NCBI GenBank assembly: GCA_050486225.1
Contig: JBJHCV010000006.1
Coordinates: 62,001 to 126,000, forward strand
Source: JBBDIX01 sp050486225
GTDB lineage: Bacteria > Actinomycetota > Nitriliruptoria > Nitriliruptorales > Nitriliruptoraceae
Direction of reading: 5' to 3'
DNA length: 64,000 nucleotides
This document shows positions 35,205 to 43,724 of this stretch, in pieces. Every line of letters starts with the position of its first letter. Positions within the stretch are counted from its first letter, which is position 1. Both the position numbers and the translations under genes were made by a program. Below the pieces are notes generated by a model. It ran no database searches. It was not told the DNA's origin and saw only the letters and a list, made by a program, of their open reading frames with translations.

Positions 35205-37253
35205 TCAGATGTTGGCGGACTCCATGGCCGCGAGTTCGCGCCGCAGGTCGGCGACCTCGTCACGCAGCCGCGCGGCGAACTCGAAGCGCAGTTCTGCGGC
35301 AGCCTCGTGCATCTCCTGCTCGAGCTGCAGGATGAGGGCCCGCAGGTCCTCGCGCGGCAGGTCCGAGACGTCGTCGAGTCGTCCGTCGACCGGATCCGCC
35401 GGCCGGTAGTCGGCTCCGGACTCCTCGGCCCGGACAGCCTCGATGATGTCCCCGACACGCTTGCGGATCGTCTGCGGGTCGATGCCGTGGGCCTCGTTGT
35501 GCGCGACCTGCAGCGCGCGACGACGCTCGGTCTCGTCGAGCGCGCTGCGCATGGCGTCGGTGACGTCGTCGGCGTACATGACGACGCTGCCGTCGACGTT
35601 GCGGGCGGCCCGACCGATGGTCTGGATCAGCGACGTCTCCGAGCGCAGGAACCCCTGCTTGTCGGCGTCCAGGATCGCGACCAGTGACACCTCGGGCAGG
35701 TCGAGCCCCTCGCGCAGCAGGTTGATCCCGACCAGCACGTCGAACTCCCCCAGCCGCAGGGACCGCAGGATGGCGACCCGCTGCACCGTGTCGATGTCCG
35801 AGTGCAGGTAACGGACCCGGACATGGTTCTCGAGCAGGTAGTCGGTCAGGTCCTCGGACATCTTCTTGGTCAGGGTCGTGACCAGGACCCGCTGGTCACG
35901 CGCCGCACACACGCGGATGCGTTCCATCAGGTCGTCGATCTGACCCTGCGTCGGGCGGACCTCGACCTGCGGGTCGACGAGGCCCGTCGGGCGGATGATC
36001 TGCTCGACCACCGTGTCCGACTCGCGTCGTTCGTACGCGCCGGGCGTGGCCGACAGGTACAGACGCTGCCCGATGCGGTCCTCGAACTCGTCGAAGGTGA
36101 GCGGACGGTTGTCACTCGCCGACGGCAGGCGGAACCCGTGCTCGACCAGGGTGTCCTTACGCGAGCGGTCCCCCTCGTACATCCCCCCGACCTGGGGGAC
36201 GGTCACGTGGGACTCGTCCACGAACACCAGGAAGTCGTCGGGGAAGTAGTCGAGCAGGGTGTAGGGGGGCTCGCCGGCCTCCCGGCCGTCGAAGTGGCGG
36301 GAGTAGTTCTCGATCCCGTTGCAGAAGCCGACCTCGCGGATCATCTCCAGGTCGTGGGTCGTGCGCATCCGCAGGCGCTGGGCCTCGAGCACCCGGCCTG
36401 TGGACTCGAACTCCGCCAGTCGATCGTCGAGCTCCCGCCGGATCGACGCGACCGCTCGCTCGACGGCCTCGGGTGACGACACGTAGTGCGAGGCCGGGAA
36501 GATGGCGAGCTGTTCGACGGCACCGAGCACCTCGCCCGTCACGGGGTCGACCCGCACGATCCGCTCGACCTCGTCGCCGAAGAACTCGACGCGCGCAACC
36601 CGGTCGTCGTCTGCGGGGAAGACCTCGAGGGTGTCCCCACGGACACGGAACGTCCCCCGCACGAGGTTGAGGTCGTTGCGCGTGTACTGCAGGTCCACGA
36701 GCCGACGCAGACTGTCGTCGAGCCCGGCCTCCTGCCCGACCCGCAGCCACAGCACGTGGTCCTCGTACTCGTGGGGCGAACCGAGCCCGTAGATGCACGA
36801 CACCGAGGCGACCACGACGACGTCGCGTCGGGACAGCAGCGCCATCGTCGCCCGGTGGCGGAGGCGGTCGATCTCGTCGTTGATGGACGAGTCCTTCTCG
36901 ATGAAGGTGTCGCTCGACGGGATGTACGCCTCGGGCTGGTAGTAGTCGTAGTACGAGACGAAGTACTCGACCGCGTTGTCCGGGAGGAACTCCCGGAACT
37001 CGTTGGCCAGCTGCGCAGCCAGGGTCTTGTTCGGGGCCATCACCAGGCAGGGTCTCTGGAGGCGTTCGAGCACCTTCGCGGCAGTGAACGTCTTGCCGGT
37101 GCCGGTCGCGCCGAGCAGTGTCACCGCGCGCTCACCCGCCTCGAACGCGCGGGTGATGCCCTCGATCGCCGCAGGCTGGTCACCTGCAGGTTCGTAGTCG
37201 CTCACGACACGGAACGGCACGTCGGTGCGCAGGTTGCGGTGGAGGTCGTCCAT
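35205..37253 (-). CDS. uvrB: Excinuclease ABC subunit B
   Basis: UvrB verifies damage and recruits UvrC. The 682-residue helicase-like protein has PAGDQPAAIEGIT, Walker A GATGTGKTFT, the DNA-clamping beta hairpin YYDYYQPEAYIPSSDTFIEKD (in parts), the Walker B variant VDESHVT, VGINLLREGLDLPEV, QTIGRAARN and a C-terminal UVR motif (about 640-675). The ATG at 37253 starts the conserved sequence and lies 7 bases from a TACCGT -10 without a Shine-Dalgarno, so a leaderless transcript is likely. An in-frame GTG at 37283 is less likely. It follows coaE by 57 bases. Confidence 0.96.
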   Translation of the reverse strand: MDDLHRNLRTDVPFRVVSDYEPAGDQPAAIEGITRAFEAGERAVTLLGATGTGKTFTAAKVLERLQRPCLVMAPNKTLAAQLANEFREFLPDNAVEYFVSYYDYYQPEAYIPSSDTFIEKDSSINDEIDRLRHRATMALLSRRDVVVVASVSCIYGLGSPHEYEDHVLWLRVGQEAGLDDSLRRLVDLQYTRNDLNLVRGTFRVRGDTLEVFPADDDRVARVEFFGDEVERIVRVDPVTGEVLGAVEQLAIFPASHYVSSPEAVERAVASIRRELDDRLAEFESTGRVLEAQRLRMRTTHDLEMIREVGFCNGIENYSRHFDGREAGEPPYTLLDYFPDDFLVFVDESHVTVPQVGGMYEGDRSRKDTLVEHGFRLPSASDNRPLTFDEFEDRIGQRLYLSATPGAYERRESDTVVEQIIRPTGLVDPQVEVRPTQGQIDDLMERIRVCAARDQRVLVTTLTKKMSEDLTDYLLENHVRVRYLHSDIDTVQRVAILRSLRLGEFDVLVGINLLREGLDLPEVSLVAILDADKQGFLRSETSLIQTIGRAARNVDGSVVMYADDVTDAMRSALDETERRRALQVAHNEAHGIDPQTIRKRVGDIIEAVRAEESGADYRPADPVDGRLDDVSDLPREDLRALILQLEQEMHEAAAELRFEFAARLRDEVADLRRELAAMESANI

Positions 37254-37260
37254 GGGAGGC

Positions 37261-37266
37261 ACGGTA
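37261..37266 (-). promoter_or_regulatory. -10 element of a probably leaderless uvrB transcript
   Basis: TACCGT on the minus strand (37266-37261) ends 7 bases before the uvrB ATG. No -35 or LexA box is evident. Confidence 0.4.
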
Positions 37267-37310
37267 CCCAGCAGGGGTGACACTCCACGGACCGGCGACG
37301 TACGGCCGAC

Positions 37311-37928
37311 TCAGGCGTGTTCGGCGAGGTCGAGCAGTTTCGCGTGGACCCGGTCGACCTGTTCCGCGAGCGCCGCGAGGTCGCCACCGTTGTCGATCAC
37401 GTGTGTCGCTGCGGCGAGGCGTTGCGGGTCACCGACCTGACGAGCCATGCGCGCACGCACCTCGTCCGGCGTGAGGCCACGCGAGAGGCCCACGCGGTCG
37501 ATGCGCACCTGTTCGTCGGCGATCACGACGACCAGCGCCGCGAATCCCCCGGTGTGGCCGGTCTCGATCAGCAGGGGGTGGTCGACGACCACCAGCGACG
37601 GTGGCTCGTCGAGCGCGGCGAGGTCCGCGAGTCGCTGCTCGAGGCGCCGCGCGATGTGCGGGTGCGTGATGCGCTCGAGGGCTGCGTGTGCGTCGTCATC
37701 CGCGAACGCGCGGTCCGCCAGCAGACGACGACGGAGTCGACCGTCCACGCCGATGACGTCGTCCCCGAATCGCCGGGCGAGCTCCGCGAGCGCGGGCTGT
37801 CCCGGTTCGACGACCTCCCGGGCCACCTCGTCCGCGTCGACGACGGTCACCCCCCGGCGACGAAGGAGATCGGCAACGGTCGACTTGCCGCTGCCGATCC
37901 CTCCCGTCAGTCCGACGACCAGCATCAT
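37311..37928 (-). CDS. coaE: Dephospho-CoA kinase
   Basis: The enzyme catalyses the last step of coenzyme A synthesis. The 205-residue P-loop kinase has GLTGGIGSGKST at residues 6-17, VVDADEVAREVVEPG for dephospho-CoA binding, ITHPHI and VVVDHPLLIETG. It starts 15 bases after rpsA, with two tandem ATG codons at 37928 and 37925; the first is taken. The rpsA-coaE-uvrB order is common in actinobacteria. It lacks the C-terminal GrpB-like extension found in mycobacteria. Confidence 0.94.
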   Translation of the reverse strand: MMLVVGLTGGIGSGKSTVADLLRRRGVTVVDADEVAREVVEPGQPALAELARRFGDDVIGVDGRLRRRLLADRAFADDDAHAALERITHPHIARRLEQRLADLAALDEPPSLVVVDHPLLIETGHTGGFAALVVVIADEQVRIDRVGLSRGLTPDEVRARMARQVGDPQRLAAATHVIDNGGDLAALAEQVDRVHAKLLDLAEHA

Positions 37929-37943
37929 CGGATCCCGGTGCGG

Positions 37944-39491
37944 TCAGGCAGAGGGCTTCTCTTCGTCACTGGCCTCTGTCGCGTCGTCGGCCGTGGGCTC
38001 GTCGGCGGCCTCAGCCACCGGCTCGGGCTCGGCCTCGGGCTCAGCCTCGGGCTCGGGCGCGGCTTCCGGCTCGGGCTCGGGGTCGGCTGCGGGCTCGGGG
38101 AGGTCCGCCTCGGCGAGCGCCATCTCCTCCGGGGTCGCCGCCTGCGCGAGGCCCGCCTGGGCGAACGCGGCGGCGAAGGCCCCCGACGGGGCGTCGTCGT
38201 CCCCACCGGACGAGTAGGCGGCAGACACGGCCGGCTCCGGCTCGTAGGGAGCCGACGCGTCCTCGGTCGGCGCGGTGTCGTCACCGGCGGTGGCCTGCTT
38301 CAGCGACAGGCTGATGCGACGGCGCACCGTGTCGATGTCGATGACCTTGACCTCGATCTTGTCGCCGACGTTGACGACGGCCTCGGGCACCTCGACGTGG
38401 CGGTCCGCCAGCTCCGAGATGTGCACAAGACCCTCGATGCCATCGGCGACCTTCACGAACGCACCGAACGGCACGAGCTTGGTGACCTCACCGTCGACGA
38501 CCTCACCGGTGTCGTGTTCGCGGGCGAAGCGCTGCCACGGGTCCTCCTGGGTCGCCTTGAGCGACAGGCTGACGCGTTCGCGCTCGAGGTCCACGTCGAG
38601 CACCTCGACCTCGACCTCGTCACCGACCTCGACGACCTCCGACGGGTGGTCGATGTGCTTCCAGGACAGCTCCGACACGTGCACCAGACCGTCGACGCCG
38701 CCGAGGTCCACGAACGCACCGAAGTTGACGATGGAGCTGACGACCCCGGCGCGGACCTCGCCCTTCTGCAGGGAGTCGAGGAACTCGTTGCGGAACTCGC
38801 TCTGGGTCTCCTCGAGGAACTTGCGGCGTGACAGCACGACGTTGTTGCGGTTGCGGTCGAGCTCGATGATCTTGCACTCGAGCTGCTCACCGACGTACGG
38901 CGCCAGGTCGCGCACACGGCGCATCTCGACCAGCGACGCGGGCAGGAACCCACGCAGGCCGATGTCGAGGATGAGCCCGCCCTTGACGACCTCGATGACC
39001 GAACCCGCGACGGTGCGGTCCTCGGTGTAGATGCGCTCGATGGTTCCCCAGGCACGCTCGTACTGCGCACGCTTCTTCGACAGGACGAGGCGGCCCTCCT
39101 CGTCCTCCTTCTTCATGACGAGCGCCTCGACGACGTCCCCGACCTGCACGATGGTGTTGGGGTCCACGTCGAGCTTGATCGACAGTTCCCGGGACGGGAT
39201 GACGCCCTCGGACTTCCACCCGATGTCGAGCAGGACCTCGTCGGGGTCGACCTTGACGACCACCCCCTCGATGATCTTGCCCTCCTCGACCGCGTGGACG
39301 GTGTCCTCGAGCGCGGCCTCGAAGTCCGCGTCGGACAGGTCGTTCTCGACGATCACGTCACCGGTGGAGGTCAGGGTGCCGCCGGGCTCCTGGAGCACGA
39401 CCACCTCCTCGATGGTGGTCGGGCCGGAGGACGCGTCGCTGGCGGCGTCGGCAGGCGTGGAGGGCTGGTCGGGAGTAGGGGTCTCGGACAT
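37944..39491 (-). CDS. rpsA: 30S ribosomal protein S1
   Basis: S1 binds mRNA at the ribosome. The 515-residue protein has four S1 RNA-binding repeats at about 72-140, 158-224, 243-312 and 330-398; the third and fourth carry the strong VNFGAFVDLGGVDGLVHVSE and VPFGAFVKVADGIEGLVHISE signatures. A long acidic Pro/Glu/Ala-rich tail (about 400-515) is disordered. Four domains rather than the six of E. coli is usual in Actinomycetota. The ATG at 39491 is preceded by a weak ribosome site, and a TTGACA promoter lies about 115-145 bases upstream, giving a long leader. Confidence 0.96.
   Translation of the reverse strand: MSETPTPDQPSTPADAASDASSGPTTIEEVVVLQEPGGTLTSTGDVIVENDLSDADFEAALEDTVHAVEEGKIIEGVVVKVDPDEVLLDIGWKSEGVIPSRELSIKLDVDPNTIVQVGDVVEALVMKKEDEEGRLVLSKKRAQYERAWGTIERIYTEDRTVAGSVIEVVKGGLILDIGLRGFLPASLVEMRRVRDLAPYVGEQLECKIIELDRNRNNVVLSRRKFLEETQSEFRNEFLDSLQKGEVRAGVVSSIVNFGAFVDLGGVDGLVHVSELSWKHIDHPSEVVEVGDEVEVEVLDVDLERERVSLSLKATQEDPWQRFAREHDTGEVVDGEVTKLVPFGAFVKVADGIEGLVHISELADRHVEVPEAVVNVGDKIEVKVIDIDTVRRRISLSLKQATAGDDTAPTEDASAPYEPEPAVSAAYSSGGDDDAPSGAFAAAFAQAGLAQAATPEEMALAEADLPEPAADPEPEPEAAPEPEAEPEAEPEPVAEAADEPTADDATEASDEEKPSA
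38019..38100. repeat. Low-complexity tandem repeats in the rpsA 3' region
   Basis: Imperfect hexamer units of the GGCTCG/GGCCTC type repeat over about 80 bases and encode the Pro-Glu-Ala tail of S1. They stay in frame, so copy number can vary without breaking the gene. Confidence 0.7.
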
Positions 39492-39606
39492 CGGGATCGG
39501 TTCTCTTCGTCAGTGGGTCGATGGCACGGGGCGTTCGCCTCGTGGATGTGGGGTACCCGGTGCCTGGATGCCCGTCGGTGACGGAACTGTGCACCCGGTA
39601 GTAGGA

Positions 39607-39635
39607 AGGTTCGCAGCCCTTCGGGACGGTGTCAA
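39607..39635 (-). promoter_or_regulatory. Probable rpsA promoter
   Basis: A perfect TTGACA (39635-39630) is followed after 17 bases by GAACCT, preceded by TGC, which resembles an extended -10. RNA would start near 39600, giving a leader of about 110 bases before rpsA. The leader has GC-rich inverted repeats but no recognised autoregulatory motif. Confidence 0.5.
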
Positions 39636-39683
39636 CGCATGCACCGCCCGGGACGTGGGTTCCCGCCCGGTCTGGCAGGTGTC

Positions 39684-39689
39684 TAGGGT
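39684..39689 (+). promoter_or_regulatory. Possible -10 for the small gene at 39716
   Basis: TAGGGT on the plus strand would start RNA near 39696; GGAG at 39706-39709 and GTG at 39716 follow. Confidence 0.35.
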
Positions 39690-39715
39690 AGCGCCAACAC
39701 GACCCGGAGCGCCCC

Positions 39716-40102
39716 GTGCGTCTGCGCAGACGTCCCACCGTCACCCTCGAACAGCAGCCCGACGCGCTGCCGAAGCAGGGCCTGTTCAGCGAGCCCGTGC
39801 GGGTCTCCGACCTGCGCGTGCTCGACCCGGAGACGCTGGAGGACGGCTCGACCCGCGTGTCCTTCATGATCGAGGTGCGGGACGCCGACGACCAACGGTG
39901 CTCGGAGTTCTCGGTGGAGGTGCGGGTGACCGGTCCGGAACGCAGTGCCGTGTCCCAGGGCACCACCGACCTCTTCGGTCGCATCCGCTTCCGGATGACC
40001 GGTCCCCCCGGCGACTACTCGATCGAGGTGCTCGACGTCGGGGCACTCGGGGTCCCGTGGGATCCCGACGCGGGCCCGCGCGAGGTGTCCTGCACCGTCT
40101 GA
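39716..40102 (+). CDS. Hypothetical beta-rich protein
   Basis: A 128-residue protein with no signal peptide or membrane segment. GGAG lies 6 bases before the GTG at 39716, and a TAGGGT -10 fits upstream. After a basic start (RLRRRP) the middle alternates charged and hydrophobic residues (VRVSDLRVLD, RVSFMIEVRDAD, FSVEVRVTGPE, RIRFRMTGPPGDYSIEVLDV), which suggests an immunoglobulin-like beta sandwich. I do not recognise the family. It is the only plus-strand gene between rpsA and polA, divergent from the first and convergent on the second (17 bases between stops), so it is its own unit. Confidence 0.6.
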   Translation: MRLRRRPTVTLEQQPDALPKQGLFSEPVRVSDLRVLDPETLEDGSTRVSFMIEVRDADDQRCSEFSVEVRVTGPERSAVSQGTTDLFGRIRFRMTGPPGDYSIEVLDVGALGVPWDPDAGPREVSCTV

Positions 40103-40119
40103 CGGTCCGGCGATGACCG

Positions 40120-42786
40120 TCAGTGCTTCTGGGCGTCGTACCAGGTGGCGCCGAACGCCGTGTCGATCTCCAGCTCGACGGCGAGGTCCGCGACACCCGC
40201 CAGCGTGTCGACGACCACCTGCTCCACGACGTCGAGTTCGTCGTCGGGAACCTCGAGGATGACCTCGTCGTGGACCTGCAGCAGCAGCCGTGTCGCCATG
40301 CCCTGCTCGTCGAGCCGCTGCTGCAGCTGGATCATCGCGAGCTTGATCACGTCGGCAGCCGTGCCCTGGATGGGGGCGTTGAGCGCCATGCGTTCGGCCA
40401 TCTGGCGACGATTGCGGTCCGTCGAGGTCAGGTCGGGCAGATAGCGCCGGCGCCCGAACAACGTGGTCGTGTAGCCGTCACGGGTCGCGTCGACGACCGC
40501 CTGGTCGAGGAACTCGCGGACCTTCGGGAACCGTTCGAAGTAGGCGTCGACGATCTCCTGGGCCTCGTCGGGCGCGATGCCCAGCTGCTGGCCGAGCCCG
40601 TACGACGTCAACCCGTACGCCAGCCCGTAGTTGACCGCCTTCGCGCGGTCGCGCAGTGCCCCGTCCACGGCCTCCAACGGCAGGTCGAACACCTTCGCGG
40701 CGGTCGTGGCGTGGATGTCCTCGCGGGACGCGAACGCGTCCAGCAGTCCCGGGTCGCCAGACAGGTGGGCGAGGATCCGCAGTTCGATCTGTGAGTAGTC
40801 CGCCACCAGGAACTGGGAGAACCCGTCGCCGGGCACGAACGCGCGCCGGATCTCCCGGCCCTCCTCGCGACGCACGGGGATGTTCTGCAGGTTCGGGTGC
40901 GACGACGCGAGACGCCCGGTCGCCGCAACGGTCTGTGACAGGGTCGTGTGGACCCGACCGGTCGTGTGGTCGACGAGTGGCGGCAACGCGTCGATGTAGG
41001 TCGACAGCAGCTTGGTCAGCTCGCGCCACTCGAGGATCGCCTCGATGATCGGGTGCTGGCCCCGAAGGGTTCCCAGCGCCTGCGCGTCGGTGGACCAGCC
41101 CGTCTTGATGCGGCGGGTCCGGGGCAGCTCGAGCTCCTCGAACAGCACCTGCTGGAGCTGCGGACCCGACCCGGGATTGAACGTCCTGCCGGCGTGGTCG
41201 TGGATCTCGGACTCCAGCTGCCCGACGCGTTCGACCAGTCGGGTGCGCAGCCCGTCGAGCACCCCGAGGTCGACCGCGACGCCGGTGTGCTCCATGCGTG
41301 CCAGTACGGCCACCAGCGGCATCTCGATCGTGTCGGCCAGCGCACGCTGGCCGCGTTCGTCGAGGACCGACCCGAGCGTCTCCGCGAGTTCGAGCGCGGC
41401 CTGTGCACGAAGTGCGCGACGCGGCCAGTCGTCGTCGACCGCGAGCGAAAGCTGGTCCGCCCCGGAAGGCGCGTCGGTCTCGATTGACCGCTGCAGATGC
41501 TGCAGCACGAGACGTTCGAGGTCGAACGTGCGCTGCTCCGGGTTGACCAGGTAGGCGCCGATCTCCGTGTCGAGCACGACACCGTCGAGGGTCCAGCCCA
41601 TCGTTCGCGCGACGTGGTGGAGCAGCTTGAGGTCGTGGGTGACCTTCGGTCGCGAGGCGTCGGCCAGCAGGGACGAGACCGCGGCGCGATCGTCGTCGGT
41701 GAGGGCCGCGGCGTCCGTGGCGACGGGCGCGCGGTCGGCACCCGCCAGCGCGATCGCCGACAGTTCCACGCGCGGCGGGCGGCCAGACGCGGACACGAGG
41801 ACGGCGACGGGACCCTCCATCCCCTCGAGCCAGGCTGCGAGCCCGCCCGCCTCGAGGCGCTGCGGGTCGGCGACGAACCCGGTGGAGGTGGACTCCTCCA
41901 CCTCGCCGAGCACCTCCTGGACCAGCCGGTCGTACAACGCCCGGAACTCGAAGGTCGCGAACAGCTCCCGGACCGCGTCCGCCTCGATCGCGCCCTGACG
42001 TAGGTCGGCGAGGTCGACCGGGAGCTCCACGTCGCGGCGCAGGCGCATCACCTCGACGTTGGTGCGCACCCGCGCCTCGTGCTCGGCGAGCATCGCCGGG
42101 ACCTTCTTCCCGCCGATCTCGTCGAGGTGTTCGTACACACCGTCGACGTCACCCCATTCGTCGATGAGCTTCGCAGCCGTCTTGTCCCCCACGCCGGGCA
42201 CCCCGGGCAGGTTGTCGGACGTGTCCCCGCGCAGCGCCGCGAGGTCCACGTAGCGGTCCGGTGGCACCCCGAAGCGTTCCAGGACCGCCGGTGGATCCAT
42301 CTCGGCGACGTCGCTGATGCCGCGCAGGGTGTAGAGCACCGTCACGTGGTCGTCGGCCAGCTGCATCGCGTCGCGGTCCCCCGTGACGATCCACGCGTGC
42401 ATCCCGTCGGCGGCGGCCCGGGTCGCGATCGTGGCGAGGACGTCGTCGGCCTCGATCCCGGGGACCTCCACGATCGGGATCTCCAGCACCCTCAACACCT
42501 CGCGGATCATGTCGACCTGCGGACGGAACTCGTCGGGAGGGGCGGCTCGATTGGCCTTGTAGTCGGGAACCGCCTCGGTGCGCTGGACGTCGCGCCCGAC
42601 GTCGAACGCGACCGCGATCGCATCCGGGCGCCGGTCGGCCAGCAGGCGGATGAGCATGCTGGTGAAGCCGTAGACGGCGTTGGTGAGCGCGCCCGACTGG
42701 GTCCGGAGCGTGTCCGGCAGCGCGTAGAAGGCGCGATACGCGAGGCTGTGCCCGTCGAGCAGCAGGATCGAGGGACGTTCGGTCAC
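40120..42786 (-). CDS. polA: DNA polymerase I
   Basis: PolA fills repair gaps and removes RNA primers. The 888-residue protein has the N-terminal 5'-3' exonuclease (LLLDGHSLAYRAF, VTGDRDAMQLADD, LRGDTSDNLPGVPGVGDKTA in parts), a degenerate 3'-5' exonuclease-like domain (about 310-480) without the DxE, DxxxD and YxxxD catalytic set, and an intact polymerase domain with FLVADYSQIELR, the O helix RDRAKAVNYGLAYG and LLQVHDEV. Loss of proofreading is also known in mycobacterial and Taq-type enzymes. GTG at 42786 starts the conserved sequence; the upstream open frame is antisense to the thioredoxin gene and rejected. Confidence 0.95.
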   Translation of the reverse strand: MTERPSILLLDGHSLAYRAFYALPDTLRTQSGALTNAVYGFTSMLIRLLADRRPDAIAVAFDVGRDVQRTEAVPDYKANRAAPPDEFRPQVDMIREVLRVLEIPIVEVPGIEADDVLATIATRAAADGMHAWIVTGDRDAMQLADDHVTVLYTLRGISDVAEMDPPAVLERFGVPPDRYVDLAALRGDTSDNLPGVPGVGDKTAAKLIDEWGDVDGVYEHLDEIGGKKVPAMLAEHEARVRTNVEVMRLRRDVELPVDLADLRQGAIEADAVRELFATFEFRALYDRLVQEVLGEVEESTSTGFVADPQRLEAGGLAAWLEGMEGPVAVLVSASGRPPRVELSAIALAGADRAPVATDAAALTDDDRAAVSSLLADASRPKVTHDLKLLHHVARTMGWTLDGVVLDTEIGAYLVNPEQRTFDLERLVLQHLQRSIETDAPSGADQLSLAVDDDWPRRALRAQAALELAETLGSVLDERGQRALADTIEMPLVAVLARMEHTGVAVDLGVLDGLRTRLVERVGQLESEIHDHAGRTFNPGSGPQLQQVLFEELELPRTRRIKTGWSTDAQALGTLRGQHPIIEAILEWRELTKLLSTYIDALPPLVDHTTGRVHTTLSQTVAATGRLASSHPNLQNIPVRREEGREIRRAFVPGDGFSQFLVADYSQIELRILAHLSGDPGLLDAFASREDIHATTAAKVFDLPLEAVDGALRDRAKAVNYGLAYGLTSYGLGQQLGIAPDEAQEIVDAYFERFPKVREFLDQAVVDATRDGYTTTLFGRRRYLPDLTSTDRNRRQMAERMALNAPIQGTAADVIKLAMIQLQQRLDEQGMATRLLLQVHDEVILEVPDDELDVVEQVVVDTLAGVADLAVELEIDTAFGATWYDAQKH

Positions 42787-42818
42787 CGGGAACAGCCTGA
42801 CGCTCGACGGCGTTGGAG

Positions 42819-42828
42819 ATCGTAGTGT
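42819..42828. promoter_or_regulatory. Overlapping divergent -10 elements for polA and the thioredoxin gene
   Basis: Minus strand TACGAT (42824-42819) faces polA; plus strand TAGTGT (42823-42828) faces the thioredoxin gene. They share two bases, so polymerase could not occupy both at once. A hairpin CCGGCC-AGGC-GGCCGG (42835-42850) lies in the thioredoxin leader. Confidence 0.4.
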
Positions 42829-42877
42829 TCCCGACCGGCCAGGCGGCCGGCGTCGCACCCGACCCCGAGGAGACCCC

Positions 42878-43696
42878 GTGGACACCCGCACCGTCATCGA
42901 CGTGACCGACGCGACCTTCGAGGCGGAGGTCGTCGAACGCTCACACGACGTGCCGGTGGTCGTGGACTTCTGGGCGGCGTGGTGCGGCCCGTGTCGGACG
43001 CTCGGCCCCATGATCGAGGCGGCCGTGCAGGCACGCGAGGGCCGGGTCGTGCTCGCGAAGGTCGACGTGGACACGAACCAGGCCACCGCGCAGCGCTTCC
43101 GGGTCCAGGGGATCCCCCAGGTGTTCGGGTTCCGTGGCGGACAGGCCGTCGCCCAGTTCACCGGTGTGGTCCCGCCGCCGCAGCTCGAGGCGTTCCTCGA
43201 CCAGCTGGTGCCGTCGCCCCACGACGTCGCCGTCGCCGAGGCGCGCAACCTGCCCCGGCAGGAGGCGGAGCCGCGGCTGCGTGCCGTGCTCGACGCGGAG
43301 CCGACCCACCGTGACGCGGCCGTCGCGCTCGCCACCCTGGTCGTCGAGGACGACCCGCGCGCTGCGCTCGACCTGGTGACACCGCACCGACCGGAGTCCA
43401 GCGCCGAGGCCGTCGCACTGCGCGCCCAGCTCGCCATCGACGGGTCGGGGGACGTCGACGGGCTGCGCGCCGCGGCCCGGGATGGCGACGATGCCGCACG
43501 TGTCGACCTGGCACGTGCACTCGCCGCCCGCGGCGACCACGACGAGGCCATCGAGGAGCTGCTGACCGCCGTCCAGACGCCCGGAGAGGTCCGCGAGGCC
43601 GCGCGCGAGCAGCTCGTGTCGCTGTTCACCATGCTCGGCGACGCCGACCCGCGGGTCGCCACGGCTCGAGTCCGGCTCGCCCGCGCGCTGTTCTGA
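42878..43696 (+). CDS. Thioredoxin-TPR protein (CnoX/YbbN-like)
   Basis: A 272-residue cytosolic protein with an N-terminal thioredoxin domain (about 1-110: DFWAAWCGPCRTLGPM with Cys36/Cys39, and the cis-proline in GIPQVFGF) and a C-terminal tetratricopeptide region (about 115-270: repeated ARNLP, ALATLV, RALAARGDHDEAIEELL helices). E. coli CnoX protects clients from oxidation as a holdase; unlike that protein, this one keeps a full CGPC active site and may be redox active. GTG at 42878 has GAGGAG upstream. It is divergent from polA and ends at a strong bidirectional hairpin. Confidence 0.88.
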   Translation: MDTRTVIDVTDATFEAEVVERSHDVPVVVDFWAAWCGPCRTLGPMIEAAVQAREGRVVLAKVDVDTNQATAQRFRVQGIPQVFGFRGGQAVAQFTGVVPPPQLEAFLDQLVPSPHDVAVAEARNLPRQEAEPRLRAVLDAEPTHRDAAVALATLVVEDDPRAALDLVTPHRPESSAEAVALRAQLAIDGSGDVDGLRAAARDGDDAARVDLARALAARGDHDEAIEELLTAVQTPGEVREAAREQLVSLFTMLGDADPRVATARVRLARALF

Positions 43697-43699
43697 ACG

Positions 43700-43723
43700 C
43701 GCGTGACGTGACGCCGTCACGCG
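43700..43723. terminator. Bidirectional hairpin terminator
   Basis: CGCGTGACG-TGACGC-CGTCACGCG is a perfect 9-base stem with a 6-base loop, placed exactly between the convergent stops at 43696 and 43725. No T-tract, but position and symmetry support a shared terminator. Confidence 0.7.
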
Positions 43724-43724
43724 G

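Noticed and set aside
28039..37253. SOS boxes upstream of the uvr genes
   Set aside because: I looked for GAACNNNNGTTC in the three upstream gaps and found none, so no LexA site is annotated there.
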